This document shows positions 8,382-17,144 of a stretch of DNA of 64,000 nucleotides, piece after piece; the first letter of the stretch is position 1, and the number at the start of each line of letters is the position of its first letter. The notes beneath the pieces were generated by a model. That model was not told where the DNA came from. It ran no database searches and was given only the letters and a program-made list of their open reading frames with translations. Both the position numbers and the translations under genes were made by a program. Source of the stretch: UBA11740 sp035635855 (GTDB lineage: Bacteria; Acidobacteriota; Blastocatellia; Pyrinomonadales; Pyrinomonadaceae); contig DASQAF010000046.1 in assembly GCA_035635855.1 (NCBI GenBank), positions 1 through 64,000 on the forward strand. The letters are read 5' to 3'.

Positions 8382-8440
8382 TCAGACACGAAATAACAAG
8401 ACGGAAAGATCGAATAGATTATGTTTCGTCGAGCCGATGG

Positions 8441-8446
8441 TATAAT
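8441..8446 (+). promoter_or_regulatory. TATAAT -10 box upstream of the DnaC-like gene
   Basis: A perfect TATAAT lies 60 bp before the ATG of the DnaC-like gene. No convincing -35 hexamer is at the right distance, so only the -10 is claimed. Confidence 0.4.
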
Positions 8447-8505
8447 CTCGCTCCGCTACTTCGTTTCGTATTCAAGTTTTTGAAAGGCAGTCAAACGGTT
8501 CAGGT

Positions 8506-9312
8506 ATGAGCTCGACAGAAAAGCCTAACAGGAAACGCCTGCGCGTGGTGAGCAGTTCGTCGGACGAGATGATGTCTCAAGGAGCGGAATCAACTTCGAC
8601 GGAGACAGACGCCTGTCCACATTGCTTTGGCACAGGAATGGAGGTTGTCCCCGGCGTGGGCGCGCGCCGCTGCCGCTGCCAGACACCCGATCATCGCACG
8701 CGTTTATTTCACGCCGCACGCATACCGCCGCGGTACCAGCATTGCACTATCCAGAACTACGTGACTGGTGACAATGAAACGTCAAAGTGGGTCGCCAAGA
8801 TCGAGGCGGACCGGATCATTAACGATTTTCTGATCAGCGACGGCCGGGGCCTGCTTTTTGTCGGACCGGTGGGCGTCGGCAAGACCCATCTAGCCGTTGC
8901 TCTCTTGCAGGAACTGATCCAGCGCTATCAGGTGCGTGGTTTGTTCTATCAATTCGGGGCACTCCTGCGACGGATTCAGGATTCCTACAATCCGGTTTCC
9001 AAGAATTCCGAGCTCGCGGTGCTGGAGCCGGTTTTCGAGGCCGACGTGTTGGTGCTTGACGAGCTGGGGGCGTCAAAGCCGACCGACTGGGTGCGCGACA
9101 CGATGATGCAAATCATCAATACGCGTTACAACGACAAGCGCCTGACGATCTTCACGACCAATTATTCGGACCTTCGCAAGAACGACAAAGACGGCGAAAT
9201 TCTGGAAGACCGGATCGGAGTACCGCTCCGTTCGCGGCTTTACGAAATGTGCAAGACTGTAGTCATCGACGGCGAGGATTATCGTAAGCGCTCGCTGGCG
9301 CAAACTGTCTGA
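8506..9312 (+). CDS. DnaC/DnaI-like AAA+ ATPase with N-terminal zinc ribbon
   Basis: A 268-residue ATPase of the DnaC/DnaI/IstB group. Residues about 37-60 carry CPHCFGTGMEV followed by RRCRCQ, a zinc-ribbon-like module. The AAA+ core follows: Walker A GPVGVGKTH (about 125), Walker B VLVLDELGAS (about 185), sensor 1 TIFTTNYSD and an arginine region at GVPLRSRLYEM. No transposase neighbours it, which argues against an IstB role and for a chromosomal helicase-loader or accessory replication ATPase. It is monocistronic. Confidence 0.85.
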   Translation: MSSTEKPNRKRLRVVSSSSDEMMSQGAESTSTETDACPHCFGTGMEVVPGVGARRCRCQTPDHRTRLFHAARIPPRYQHCTIQNYVTGDNETSKWVAKIEADRIINDFLISDGRGLLFVGPVGVGKTHLAVALLQELIQRYQVRGLFYQFGALLRRIQDSYNPVSKNSELAVLEPVFEADVLVLDELGASKPTDWVRDTMMQIINTRYNDKRLTIFTTNYSDLRKNDKDGEILEDRIGVPLRSRLYEMCKTVVIDGEDYRKRSLAQTV

Positions 9313-9456
9313 TTGCGGAAACTGGTTTTTTGGAGTCGACTAGTCTGATTAGAAACAGGTTTGTTTAGGCCCGGGCAACTGCCGGATTGACCTGGCACGA
9401 AATACTTAAAGCGCGGTAATTTGCCTCTAAACGAGTCTCCGCATTTCTAACCGCTT

Positions 9457-9984
9457 TCAGGATTTTTTCTCTTGATAACGACTCTCGCACTCGCTCACGG
9501 TCGTTCGTGCCTGCTCAGCATCCTTCCATCCAACTATCCGCGTAGACTTTGCCTCCAATTCCTTGTAAACGGAAAAGAAGTGTTCGATCTCAAGCAGCAG
9601 ATGCGGATATAGCCGAGCATAATCAACCACCTCCTTATAGAGCGGATTATTTGTGCCCACTGCCAGGATCTTTTCGTCTTTCTTGCCTTGATCCACCATC
9701 TCCAGCACGCCGATGGGACGCACTGTCATCACACAGCCTGTGAAACTGGGCGCATCGACGAGCACCAGCACATCGAGCGGATCGCCATCATCGCTGAGCG
9801 TGCTCGGAATGAACCCGTAATCGCCGGGATAGTGGACGGGAGAATAGAGATTTCGATCAAGTCGAAAGACGTGAAGGTGTTTGTCGTATTCGTATTTGTT
9901 CGTTTCGCCGCGAGCGATTTCAATCACCGCGTTTACTTCTTTGGGCGCGCCTTCGCCAATCGGTAACGCTAGATAGTTAGTCAT
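9457..9984 (-). CDS. ppa: Inorganic pyrophosphatase (family I)
   Basis: A 175-residue soluble enzyme of normal length that hydrolyses pyrophosphate released in biosynthesis. Family I landmarks are present: VIEIARGETNKYEYDK near the N-terminus (with the active-site E and K), the FIPSTLSDDGDPLDVLVL signature with the D-x-D-x-x-D metal ligands, then KDEKILAVG and the C-terminal HFFSVYKELE and VGWKDAEQA. No frameshift or missing catalytic residue is visible. Confidence 0.96.
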   Translation of the reverse strand: MTNYLALPIGEGAPKEVNAVIEIARGETNKYEYDKHLHVFRLDRNLYSPVHYPGDYGFIPSTLSDDGDPLDVLVLVDAPSFTGCVMTVRPIGVLEMVDQGKKDEKILAVGTNNPLYKEVVDYARLYPHLLLEIEHFFSVYKELEAKSTRIVGWKDAEQARTTVSECESRYQEKKS

Positions 9985-10053
9985 GCGGACTTCAGAGTCG
10001 AACCTTTAGGTTGCCGTTTATGAAGCGCAGCTAAGGCTCAAACCAAAGGCAGA

Positions 10054-10428
10054 TCAGAGCGTATGATGCGTGCCTGATCCGTTGGCGTCTTCAATCGCCG
10101 CCTGACACACAGCGTCATAGCGGGCTGTAGGCAGGGCTTCGAGGCGACGCTCGTCGATCGGTTTGCTGCAGCGAACGCAGATGCCATAGCCGCCCTCGTC
10201 CATTCTCAACAGCGCCTGATCGATGTCCGCGACCATCTGTGATTCCCGTTCACCCAGTTTTAGCGCGAGCTCTCCAATAACGTCACGCAAAGAGAGATCG
10301 GCGCTTTCCTTGGCGCCGTCGTCGGCTGCGTCGATGGCAGCCGCCTGGTCATCCCCCACATGTCGCGCATGCAGACGTAGCTCAGCTAACAGGAGCTGGC
10401 GAAAATGTTCAAGCCTGGATGAGTCCAT
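10054..10428 (-). CDS. TraR/DksA family zinc-finger-like protein lacking the fourth Cys
   Basis: A 124-residue DksA/TraR-type protein: a long helical hairpin region (about 1-75) then a C-terminal finger. The finger begins YGICVRCSKPIDERRLEAL and ends YDAVCQAA. Family members normally have C-x-x-C twice, but here the last cysteine is replaced (C-Q-A-A), leaving three Cys. DksA proteins bind the RNA polymerase secondary channel and tune ppGpp responses; Cys-poor paralogs can work without zinc. The family is clear; its activity is inferred. Confidence 0.85.
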   Translation of the reverse strand: MDSSRLEHFRQLLLAELRLHARHVGDDQAAAIDAADDGAKESADLSLRDVIGELALKLGERESQMVADIDQALLRMDEGGYGICVRCSKPIDERRLEALPTARYDAVCQAAIEDANGSGTHHTL

Positions 10429-10493
10429 ACACTAATCGTTCGCACACTTTCGAAACTTAGTAAATCAAACCATTAGGGGAATTCGGGGATCAG

Positions 10494-10520
10494 GATTATA
10501 ACTCGCGCCTTGGCGCAGCA
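10494..10520 (-). promoter_or_regulatory. Possible promoter for the DksA-like gene
   Basis: The minus strand has TATAAT (10494-10499) with TTGCTG 15 bp upstream, overlapping a GC-rich hairpin (GCGCCTTGGCGC region). It is about 70 bp before the DksA-like start. The rest of the 10429-10736 spacer holds nothing else that I recognise. Confidence 0.35.
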
Positions 10521-10736
10521 AAAGCGCCGAGGTGCGAGGGTTCGCCCAGTGAACCACGCGCAGGATGTGCATGCCGAAACCAAATTGAACCAATGAAGGC
10601 ATTAGCCGGCATCGCGCATCAGCGACCTTTCGGTCGGAACCTAAAGTCGGCACGGAATCACAAACACCTTTTAGGTTGCACGTTTGACTGGCGTTGTGTT
10701 TTCATCCTCTCGTTTTTCAGTCTACTGATCAGCACG

Positions 10737-11519
10737 ATGGACCCAGCCACAATATTTGCTCTCGTGATCGCGGCGCTAATTCTTGTCGTGGCGTTGCTGT
10801 ACTCGACTGTGGGCCATGCCGGGGCCTCGGGTTATCTGGCGGTGATGGCTCTGTTTGGAGCGAGCTATGGCATGACGCCCGCGGTGATGAAGCCGACGGC
10901 CCTGGTTTTGAATATTATCGTGGCAGCAGTTGGTACTATTCGTTTTTATCACGCAGGATTTTTTTCCTGGCGAACCTTTTGGCCATTTGCGGTCGCTTCA
11001 ATCCCGGCGTCCTTTGTCGGCGGCAGCCTCAGTTTGCCGGTCCCCGTCTATAAATCGATCGTGGGCGTAGTACTCCTTTATAGCGCCGTGCGTCTGTTTT
11101 TTAGCGCCGGCACCGCGGACTCCCGACGGACAACCTTGGTTCCGATCTGGATTGCTCTGCTGCTGGGGGCGGCGATCGGATTACTGTCGGGACTGACGGG
11201 TGTCGGCGGCGGGATTTTTCTTAGTCCCATCCTGTTACTAGTGGGCTGGGCAAGAACTAAAGAGACTTCGGGCGTATCGGCGGCATTTATTCTGGTCAAC
11301 TCAGTCGCCGGTCTACTCGGACACATTTCAGCCGTGTCTTACGTGCCGCCTGACATAACTTATTGGGCGCCGGCGGCCTTGATCGGCGGTTGGATCGGGA
11401 CTGAGTTGGGTACGCGCTTTTTGCCCGTGACCGGCATTCGACGTTGGCTATCTGTGGTGTTGGTTCTGGCGGGATTGAAACTGGGCAGCGAAGTTATTCT
11501 GCTCCTGCTCCACAGATGA
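10737..11519 (+). CDS. Sulfite exporter TauE/SafE family permease
   Basis: A 260-residue polytopic membrane protein of the TauE/SafE family, which exports sulfite, sulfoacetate or related C1/C2 anions. The duplicated family pattern is visible: STVGHAGASGYLAVMALFG near the N-terminus and GLLSGLTGVGGGIFLSPILL in the second half. I chose ATG 10737 because the family begins directly with a membrane helix; an upstream ATG at 10593 would add a 48-residue extension with no homology. The 3' end overlaps the convergent gene at 11494 by 26 bp. Confidence 0.88.
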   Translation: MDPATIFALVIAALILVVALLYSTVGHAGASGYLAVMALFGASYGMTPAVMKPTALVLNIIVAAVGTIRFYHAGFFSWRTFWPFAVASIPASFVGGSLSLPVPVYKSIVGVVLLYSAVRLFFSAGTADSRRTTLVPIWIALLLGAAIGLLSGLTGVGGGIFLSPILLLVGWARTKETSGVSAAFILVNSVAGLLGHISAVSYVPPDITYWAPAALIGGWIGTELGTRFLPVTGIRRWLSVVLVLAGLKLGSEVILLLLHR

Positions 11520-12459
11520 GTTCCGCGGCCAGCAGCGGAATCGTCAATTCGTGATGGCCGGTAATCGCATAACCACGACCGGCGCCATCGGCGTTTGGAC
11601 GCCGCACGACATTGGTAAGCGGACGATAGGATTGAATGAAGTCGAAGTTAGCCGTGGTGATGTCACTTAGTGAGTGCCCGAGATTGCGAACCAGAGTCAC
11701 GCACTTCAAAAAGACCTCCGGCAGAGTGACTGCCGAACCGATATTGAGGTAGACGCCGCCGCCATTCATCCGCCGCACAAGTTCAGCGAGCAATCGAAAG
11801 TCATTATGCGACGTGGCGCCCAGAGCCGCGCCGTCGGCGGTGGGATGAAAATGAGCAATGTCGCCGCCAATAGTCACGAAAGCGACGAAGGGCACGCGCG
11901 CTTTATAGGCAGCGCAGAGTACTGAAAGCTCTTCGTTTCCCGGCTCAGTCTTCAATAACTCACGGCCGACCGCTTCACCTAATCCAATCGAGTCGCTGTT
12001 GCCGGCGCTCGCGGCCTGGTTCAAAAGCTTTCCGGTTTCTTCAGCGCCTCCGAATACTCCTTCACCCAAGGTTGCATCCACGTCTTCTGAAGTCGAGCCC
12101 ACCATCGCAATCTCAGCATCGTGGACCAGCACGGAACCATTGGCGGCGATCGCGGTCACCAGACCGCGATTCATCAGGTCAATGATGACCGGTCCCAGCC
12201 CGGTTTTAATTACGTGGCCGCCGATGCCCCAGATAATGGGTTTGCCTAACGTCCGGGCGCGTCGCATGCGCGAGGCCAACTCACGTAGATTCTGAACCGC
12301 GAGAATGTTTGGCAAAGACGCAAGATAATGCCGCAATGAAGAGCCTTCGGAAATCGGCGTGGCAAAGTCCTCGACGGTTACTTTGCTGGGACGCGAGGAC
12401 AGCGGATAGGTAGTGACTTGATCAAGACTTATCGGCTGAAGCTCTTCGTAGATGGACAT
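11494..12459 (-). CDS. Conserved protein with deoxyhypusine-synthase-like fold, next to gmhA
   Basis: A 321-residue soluble protein. The middle carries KPIIWGIGGHVIKTGLGPVI (about residues 73-92), then LVTAIAANGSVLVHDAE and GEGVFGGAEETGKL. The C-terminal half contains VPFVAFVTIGGDIAHFHP and GGGVYLNIGSAVTLPEVFLK. These glycine-rich loops resemble the NAD-binding fold of deoxyhypusine synthase, but bacteria lack eIF5A, so that function should not be copied over. It is the last gene of a minus-strand string after gmhA (47 bp apart), so a role in sugar-phosphate or envelope metabolism is possible. Confidence 0.6.
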   Translation of the reverse strand: MSIYEELQPISLDQVTTYPLSSRPSKVTVEDFATPISEGSSLRHYLASLPNILAVQNLRELASRMRRARTLGKPIIWGIGGHVIKTGLGPVIIDLMNRGLVTAIAANGSVLVHDAEIAMVGSTSEDVDATLGEGVFGGAEETGKLLNQAASAGNSDSIGLGEAVGRELLKTEPGNEELSVLCAAYKARVPFVAFVTIGGDIAHFHPTADGAALGATSHNDFRLLAELVRRMNGGGVYLNIGSAVTLPEVFLKCVTLVRNLGHSLSDITTANFDFIQSYRPLTNVVRRPNADGAGRGYAITGHHELTIPLLAAELICGAGAE

Positions 12460-12506
12460 ATGTTTGCGTCTTTGCGTGAAAGCACTAGACAGGACTGCCC
12501 GCGTTT

Positions 12507-13085
12507 CTAGCTCGCCACCGGAAACAACTCAGACTCGATCAGCTCGCAGACAATGTGACCGATCAAGTTGTGCGTCTCCTGAATCCGCTGGGTGTCGTCG
12601 CTGGGAACAATCAACGCAAGATCACAAAGAGAGCCAACGCGCCCACCATCACGGCCTAATAATCCTATTACCTTAATTCCCTGCTCTCGCGCCTGCCGAC
12701 ATGCGATGATAACGTTTGCTGACGTGCCGGAGGTGGAAATCGCCAGACACACATCGCCCTTTGTTCCCAGCGCTTCGATCTGTCTGGCGAAAATGTTTTC
12801 AAAGCCGGTGTCGTTAGCTACGCAAGTCAGCACGCCGCCATCGGTTGTCAGCGCTATCGCCGGCAGCCCGCGCCGCTGCTGCAAAAAACGATTGACCAGC
12901 TCGCCGGCAATGTGTTGCGCATCCGCGGCTGAACCGCCATTGCCAAACACCAATAACTTCCCATTGGCCTTGAAAGTAGCCGCGATTATTCCGGCCGCGC
13001 GCTGAACGTCGGCCGCGTGCGAGTCAAAGAAGCGACGCTTAACGTCGAGACTTTCGGCGACGATGGCTGAGATTCGATCTGTCAC
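12507..13085 (-). CDS. gmhA: SIS-domain sedoheptulose-7-phosphate isomerase (GmhA type)
   Basis: A 192-residue single-SIS-domain protein. LLVFGNGGSAADAQHIAGEL is the GmhA/DiaA substrate loop. CLAISTSGTSANVI is the second phosphate-binding loop. The C-terminal TQRIQETHNLIGHIVCELIE holds the family's glutamine and zinc-ligand histidine helix. GmhA makes D-glycero-D-manno-heptose 7-phosphate for LPS core. The start is GTG 13085, overlapping the upstream nucleotidyltransferase stop (GTGA), so the two are translationally coupled. DiaA, a replication regulator, is a related alternative, but the heptose role is more likely. Confidence 0.88.
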   Translation of the reverse strand: MTDRISAIVAESLDVKRRFFDSHAADVQRAAGIIAATFKANGKLLVFGNGGSAADAQHIAGELVNRFLQQRRGLPAIALTTDGGVLTCVANDTGFENIFARQIEALGTKGDVCLAISTSGTSANVIIACRQAREQGIKVIGLLGRDGGRVGSLCDLALIVPSDDTQRIQETHNLIGHIVCELIESELFPVAS

Positions 13086-13540
13086 GATGGGTCTTTTGAA
13101 AGTTGCTCCAGGTCGGCAAGATCTTTGAGCCGGCCACTCGCCTTCTTGTTAATCTTCAAGTGACGCAGATTAATGAGACTGACAGGCACATCGTTCATCG
13201 TCGTTTCAAGTCTTTCGCGATAACACTCGTCGAACTCAACTCCCGATATCGAGGTCATAACTTCAATCCGCACGGGTTCGACTCCCATTCGAATAATCTT
13301 ATCGGGTTGAAGGAACAAGTTCGTAGACAATCCAGTAACGTCAAAACCAAATTCGGCTAAAGCCTTCACAACCCGGTCCGCGTTGGCAGGCGCAGTCGCA
13401 ATCCAGACATCAAGATCATAGGTAGCTCGCGGGTAGCCGTAGTATCCAACTACCCAGCCACCAATCAGGAGATATTCAACGCCGTGGGCGCGTAACAATC
13501 TCAAGAACTCTTTGTAGTCGTTCGCTAGCTCGAACTCCAT
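13082..13540 (-). CDS. Nucleotidyltransferase (MNT-like, possible toxin-antitoxin component)
   Basis: A 152-residue protein. VEYLLIGGWVVGYYGYPRAT followed by YDLDVWI is the pol-beta nucleotidyltransferase signature: G-G-x-x-x-x-x-x-G-x-x-R-x-T then D-x-D. It resembles stand-alone MNT/DUF6036-type enzymes. I start at ATG 13540 (MEFELAND); ATG 13567 is possible. Its start lies inside the preceding small gene (65-bp overlap) and its stop overlaps the gmhA start. The small partner plus nucleotidyltransferase arrangement recurs in bacterial genomes in my recollection and looks like a toxin-antitoxin module, but toxicity is an inference. Confidence 0.75.
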   Translation of the reverse strand: MEFELANDYKEFLRLLRAHGVEYLLIGGWVVGYYGYPRATYDLDVWIATAPANADRVVKALAEFGFDVTGLSTNLFLQPDKIIRMGVEPVRIEVMTSISGVEFDECYRERLETTMNDVPVSLINLRHLKINKKASGRLKDLADLEQLSKDPS

Positions 13541-13709
13541 AGTTGATTCGGCGTAGAAACTCCACATGGCTCACACGTTCCTCGGGCGTGCGTGAGAGCC
13601 AATAAGCTTTGTCAGCCGCGTCAGCTTCTGCAAATGAGGAAAAAACGGAGAAGGCTGAACGATCTATTCGCGGTTCTGACGTATCAATCTGTTTTGATTC
13701 GTCTTTCAT
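13476..13709 (-). CDS. Small partner of the nucleotidyltransferase (antitoxin-like)
   Basis: A 77-residue protein starting at ATG 13709. The core FSSFAEADAADKAYWLSRTP then EERVSHVEFLRRINYG and a C-terminal RLQRVLEIV form a small helical protein that I have repeatedly seen encoded just upstream of MNT-like nucleotidyltransferases. The Y-W, TPEER and LRRINYG positions are the conserved ones. It overlaps the downstream gene by 65 bp in another frame. An upstream ATG at 13772 would add 21 residues without support. Confidence 0.7.
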   Translation of the reverse strand: MKDESKQIDTSEPRIDRSAFSVFSSFAEADAADKAYWLSRTPEERVSHVEFLRRINYGVRASERLQRVLEIVTRPRR

Positions 13710-13768
13710 TTGGATGGATGATTGTACCACGCGACATTCTGATCCGCGCTCAATAACAATCAGAGATA

Positions 13769-16654
13769 TCACGCGACCTTCTTTGACTTGTTGTCCGGAA
13801 CTGGGGGAGCCAGGGGTTCCGCACGTTTGCCGCCGTTGCGCTTCGCACTTCCATTCAGCAGCGGCTTGAGCACCTGGCCAGTATGCGAGCGGCGGACCGC
13901 GGCAACTTCTTCCGGCGTGCCACTGGCTACCACGCGGCCACCGTGTGCGCCACCTTCAGGCCCCAGATCGATGATGAAGTCGGCGCTCTTGATTACATCA
14001 AGGTTATGTTCGATAACGATCACCGTATTGCCGACACTCACCAGACGCTGCAGCACGTCCAGCAACTTGTGCACATCGGCAAAATGTAAACCAGTTGTCG
14101 GTTCGTCGAGGATGTAGATCGTTCGCCCGGTGGCGCGCTTGGAAAGCTCCTTTGCCAATTTGATGCGTTGGGCTTCGCCGCCGGAAAGTGTCGTGGCCGA
14201 CTGTCCCAGCTTGATGTAACCAAGCCCGACATCAAGCAGAGTTTGTATCTTCGGCTTAATTTGCGGAATATTTTCCAGCAATGGCAAAGCATCTTCGACC
14301 GTAGAATCGAGAAGCTCCGCAATCGACTTTCCTTTATAAGTGACTGAGAGAGTCTCGCGATTGTAACGCGCGCCGCGGCAAACGTCGCACAGAACATACA
14401 CGTCAGGCAGAAAATTCATTTCGATGCGCTTCAGTCCTTCGCCCTCGCAGGCTTCGCAGCGCCCGCCTTTTACGTTGAACGAGAAGCGACCGGGCTTGTA
14501 GCCTCGCTCGCGCGACTCAGGCAACATGGCGTAGAGCTCGCGCAGCGGCGTGAAGAGTCCGGTGTACGTTGCCGGATTCGACCGTGGTGTGCGGCCGATC
14601 GGCGATTGATCAATTTCGATCACCTTGTCGACATGTTCGAGTCCCTCAATCGCCCGGTGCGCGCCCGGCTCAGCAGGCGAATCATAAAGATTGCGCGCCA
14701 GCGCGGGATAAAGAATATCGGCCACCAGAGTGGATTTACCGGAACCCGAAACGCCCGTCACCACCGTCAACAAGCCCATCGGAAACGTAACATCGATCTC
14801 TTTCAAATTATTGTGGCGCGCGCCACGAACCGTGATCGTTTTCCCGTGGGGAGAACGACGGACACTGGGAACCGGAATTTTCCTTTCACCGCGAATATAG
14901 AGGCCGGTAATCGAATCGGGATTTTCGGCAACCGCTTGCGGCGTTCCCAGGGCCACCACCGCCCCGCCGTGCGTGCCGGCGCCGGGTCCGAGATCTACCA
15001 CGTAATCAGCGCGCCGGATGGTTTCTTCGTCATGCTCAACCACCAGCACGGTGTTGCCAAGATCGCGGAGAGCCGAAAGCGTATCGAGCAAACGCCGGTT
15101 GTCGCGCGGGTGCAAGCCGATAGAAGGTTCGTCCAGAACGTAAAGAACGCCGCGCAGTTGAGATCCGATCTGCGTGGCTAGACGAATTCGCTGGCCCTCA
15201 CCGCCAGACAAAGTTGCCGAAGGGCGATCCACCGTCAGGTATCCCAGGCCTACGGTTTCCAGAAAGCGCAGCCTCGCCTTGATCTCGCGCAGGACCAATC
15301 CGGCGATTTGTTCCTCGCGCTGTTCCAGCTTAATTTGATCGAAAGCTTCAATCGCATCTTCGATCGTCATCGACGTATATTCCGCAATCCCACGCCCGCC
15401 AATGCGCACCGCCAACGAGTCAGCGCGCAGGCGACGTCCGCCGCACTCGCCACAGATCGCCGGCGAAACCATCTCTTCCAACGCGATCCTGATTTTTTCC
15501 GATGGTGGATTGTCCAGCCGCTCGCGCAGCCACGGCAAAGCGCCCTGCCAGTAACTCTTGTATGAGTACAAACCCTGACAAAACTTAAGCTGCGGCGAAA
15601 GACCATTGAGAAAAGATGAACGGACTTCGCCCGGCAGCTTTTCAAACGGAGTGTTCGGATCAACCTTAAAATGAGCCATCACTGCCAGCAGAGCACTCCG
15701 CAGATACGCCGATCCGGACTTATCGGCCTGGCCCAAAAAACTCAGCCGTTCAGGAGCCTGATCGGCATCGCGGATCAACTTTGCCGCATCGACCTCGAGC
15801 ACATTGCCGAGCCCATGACAGTGCCGGCAGGCGCCGTACGCCGAGTTGAACGAAAAAGAACGCGGCTCGAGCGGTGGCACGTTGATACCACAGTTCACGC
15901 ACGCCATCTTTTCTGAATACAGTTTCTCTTCGCCATCAATCACCGACACCAGCACGGCGCCGTTCGTAAGTTTCAAGGCGGTGCGGATCGACTCGCCCAG
16001 CCGATCGTTGATGCCCGGCTTGATCAGTAAACGATCGATGACGGCTTCGATCGAGTGATTGCGGCGTTTGTCCAGGCGAATCTCTTCATCCAGCGAACGC
16101 AGCTCGCCGTCGATACGCGCCCGAATAAAACCATCGCGAGCGAGCTTGGCCAGCTCCTTCTTGAACTCGCCTTTGCGGCCGCGAACGATGGGGGCCAGGA
16201 TCATTACCCGCTCGCCTTCAGGTAAAGCGAGCACGCTTTGCAGGATCTGATCGACGCTCTGCCGGGTGATTGCGGCGCCGCATTTATGGCAATGCGGCAA
16301 GCCTATGGACGAAAAAAGCAGCCGCAAATAATCATAGATTTCCGTGACCGTCCCGACCGTCGAGCGCGGACTGCGCGCTACTGTTTTTTGCTCGATCGAG
16401 ATCGCCGGCGATAATCCTTCGACCGAATCGACGTCGGGTTTTTCCAGTTGATCCAGAAACTGCCGAGCGTAGGCAGACAGCGATTCGACATAGCGGCGCT
16501 GGCCTTCGGCATAGATCGTATCGAATGCCAGAGACGATTTGCCCGAGCCGGAAAGGCCGGTGATTACGGTCAATTTGTCGCGCGGGATATCGACGTCGAT
16601 GTTTTTGAGGTTGTGCTGGCGAGCCCCTCGGACAGTGATGCGATCGATTGCCAT
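13769..16654 (-). CDS. uvrA: UvrABC excinuclease subunit A
   Basis: A 961-residue UvrA, normal length, the damage-sensing ATPase of nucleotide excision repair. The first Walker A is GLSGSGKSSLAFDT (about residue 32) and the second GVSGSGKSTLVADIL (about 640). ABC signatures are LSGGEGQRIRLATQ and LSGGEAQRIKLAKEL. Zinc modules are visible as CHKCG, CVNCG with CRHC, and the C-terminal CEACEGEG/CDVCRGARY. I start at MAIDRITVRGARQHNLKNID (16654); ATG 16681 adds nine residues outside the family alignment. Its partner uvrB is far away, at 58 kb. Confidence 0.97.
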   Translation of the reverse strand: MAIDRITVRGARQHNLKNIDVDIPRDKLTVITGLSGSGKSSLAFDTIYAEGQRRYVESLSAYARQFLDQLEKPDVDSVEGLSPAISIEQKTVARSPRSTVGTVTEIYDYLRLLFSSIGLPHCHKCGAAITRQSVDQILQSVLALPEGERVMILAPIVRGRKGEFKKELAKLARDGFIRARIDGELRSLDEEIRLDKRRNHSIEAVIDRLLIKPGINDRLGESIRTALKLTNGAVLVSVIDGEEKLYSEKMACVNCGINVPPLEPRSFSFNSAYGACRHCHGLGNVLEVDAAKLIRDADQAPERLSFLGQADKSGSAYLRSALLAVMAHFKVDPNTPFEKLPGEVRSSFLNGLSPQLKFCQGLYSYKSYWQGALPWLRERLDNPPSEKIRIALEEMVSPAICGECGGRRLRADSLAVRIGGRGIAEYTSMTIEDAIEAFDQIKLEQREEQIAGLVLREIKARLRFLETVGLGYLTVDRPSATLSGGEGQRIRLATQIGSQLRGVLYVLDEPSIGLHPRDNRRLLDTLSALRDLGNTVLVVEHDEETIRRADYVVDLGPGAGTHGGAVVALGTPQAVAENPDSITGLYIRGERKIPVPSVRRSPHGKTITVRGARHNNLKEIDVTFPMGLLTVVTGVSGSGKSTLVADILYPALARNLYDSPAEPGAHRAIEGLEHVDKVIEIDQSPIGRTPRSNPATYTGLFTPLRELYAMLPESRERGYKPGRFSFNVKGGRCEACEGEGLKRIEMNFLPDVYVLCDVCRGARYNRETLSVTYKGKSIAELLDSTVEDALPLLENIPQIKPKIQTLLDVGLGYIKLGQSATTLSGGEAQRIKLAKELSKRATGRTIYILDEPTTGLHFADVHKLLDVLQRLVSVGNTVIVIEHNLDVIKSADFIIDLGPEGGAHGGRVVASGTPEEVAAVRRSHTGQVLKPLLNGSAKRNGGKRAEPLAPPVPDNKSKKVA

Positions 16655-16781
16655 AACCCTGGAAACTGAAAGATGCGACACAGAAGCGAATTCCGCGTGG
16701 CGTCGAACCAGCCATTTTAGCTGAGTGGTCGTGTGAACGACAAGGAAGGGTATTTGCTTTACACCTGTGACACGTCCGCGC

Positions 16782-16809
16782 TTGACAGTTAGGAGGCTCT
16801 TAGTCTAAG
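16782..16809 (+). promoter_or_regulatory. Promoter candidate for the RHS locus
   Basis: A perfect TTGACA (16782-16787) is followed after 16 bp by TCTAAG (16804-16809). It faces the RHS reading frames, whose leader starts about 105 bp downstream. Confidence 0.45.
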
Positions 16810-16914
16810 GTGCGTGTTTCGCAATAACGGGTGGTGGCAAGTTTTATCTTCCCTACCGCTCACAATCAACCGGACAATTGAATTACAGAAGTACTACTTC
16901 TTAGGAGTTTTATT

Positions 16915-17144
16915 TTGTCTAAGATGTTTACCACTGGTCGTTGCGACCTCACGAGCACCGGTGTGCCCAAACCTCAAGCTTCGGTAATGTCCAGGTTGCG
17001 CCACATTCGCCTTTCCAGACTCGTCCTCATCTTAATAGCGACGCTCTTTCCCCTTTCCGCCTCGGCACAGACTATTCAGTACACGCAGAACACGCCTGAC
17101 CAGACGCTGCGCAGCGCGACGCGCGTCGATGGCAGGTTGCGATC
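16915..17144 (+). pseudogene. Detached N-terminus (signal peptide) of the RHS protein
   Basis: The frame starts at TTG 16915, seven bases after an AGGAG Shine-Dalgarno sequence. It encodes a clear Sec signal peptide (SRLVLILIATLFPLSASAQT) followed by YTQNTPDQTLRSATRVDG, typical of the mature start of acidobacterial RHS proteins. Around 17120-17145 the frame no longer matches and continues only as Arg/Pro-rich noise to 17211, while the RHS coding frame is +2 relative to it. The join therefore looks like an internal deletion with frameshift that removed the N-terminal half of the ancestral RHS protein. A sequencing error alone would not explain the missing region. Confidence 0.6.

Noticed and set aside
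8506..9312. IstB transposition helper
   Set aside because: The ATPase core is similar, but no istA or IS ends flank it and it has an N-terminal zinc ribbon.
11494..12459. True deoxyhypusine synthase
   Set aside because: Bacteria lack the eIF5A substrate; only a fold-level resemblance is claimed.
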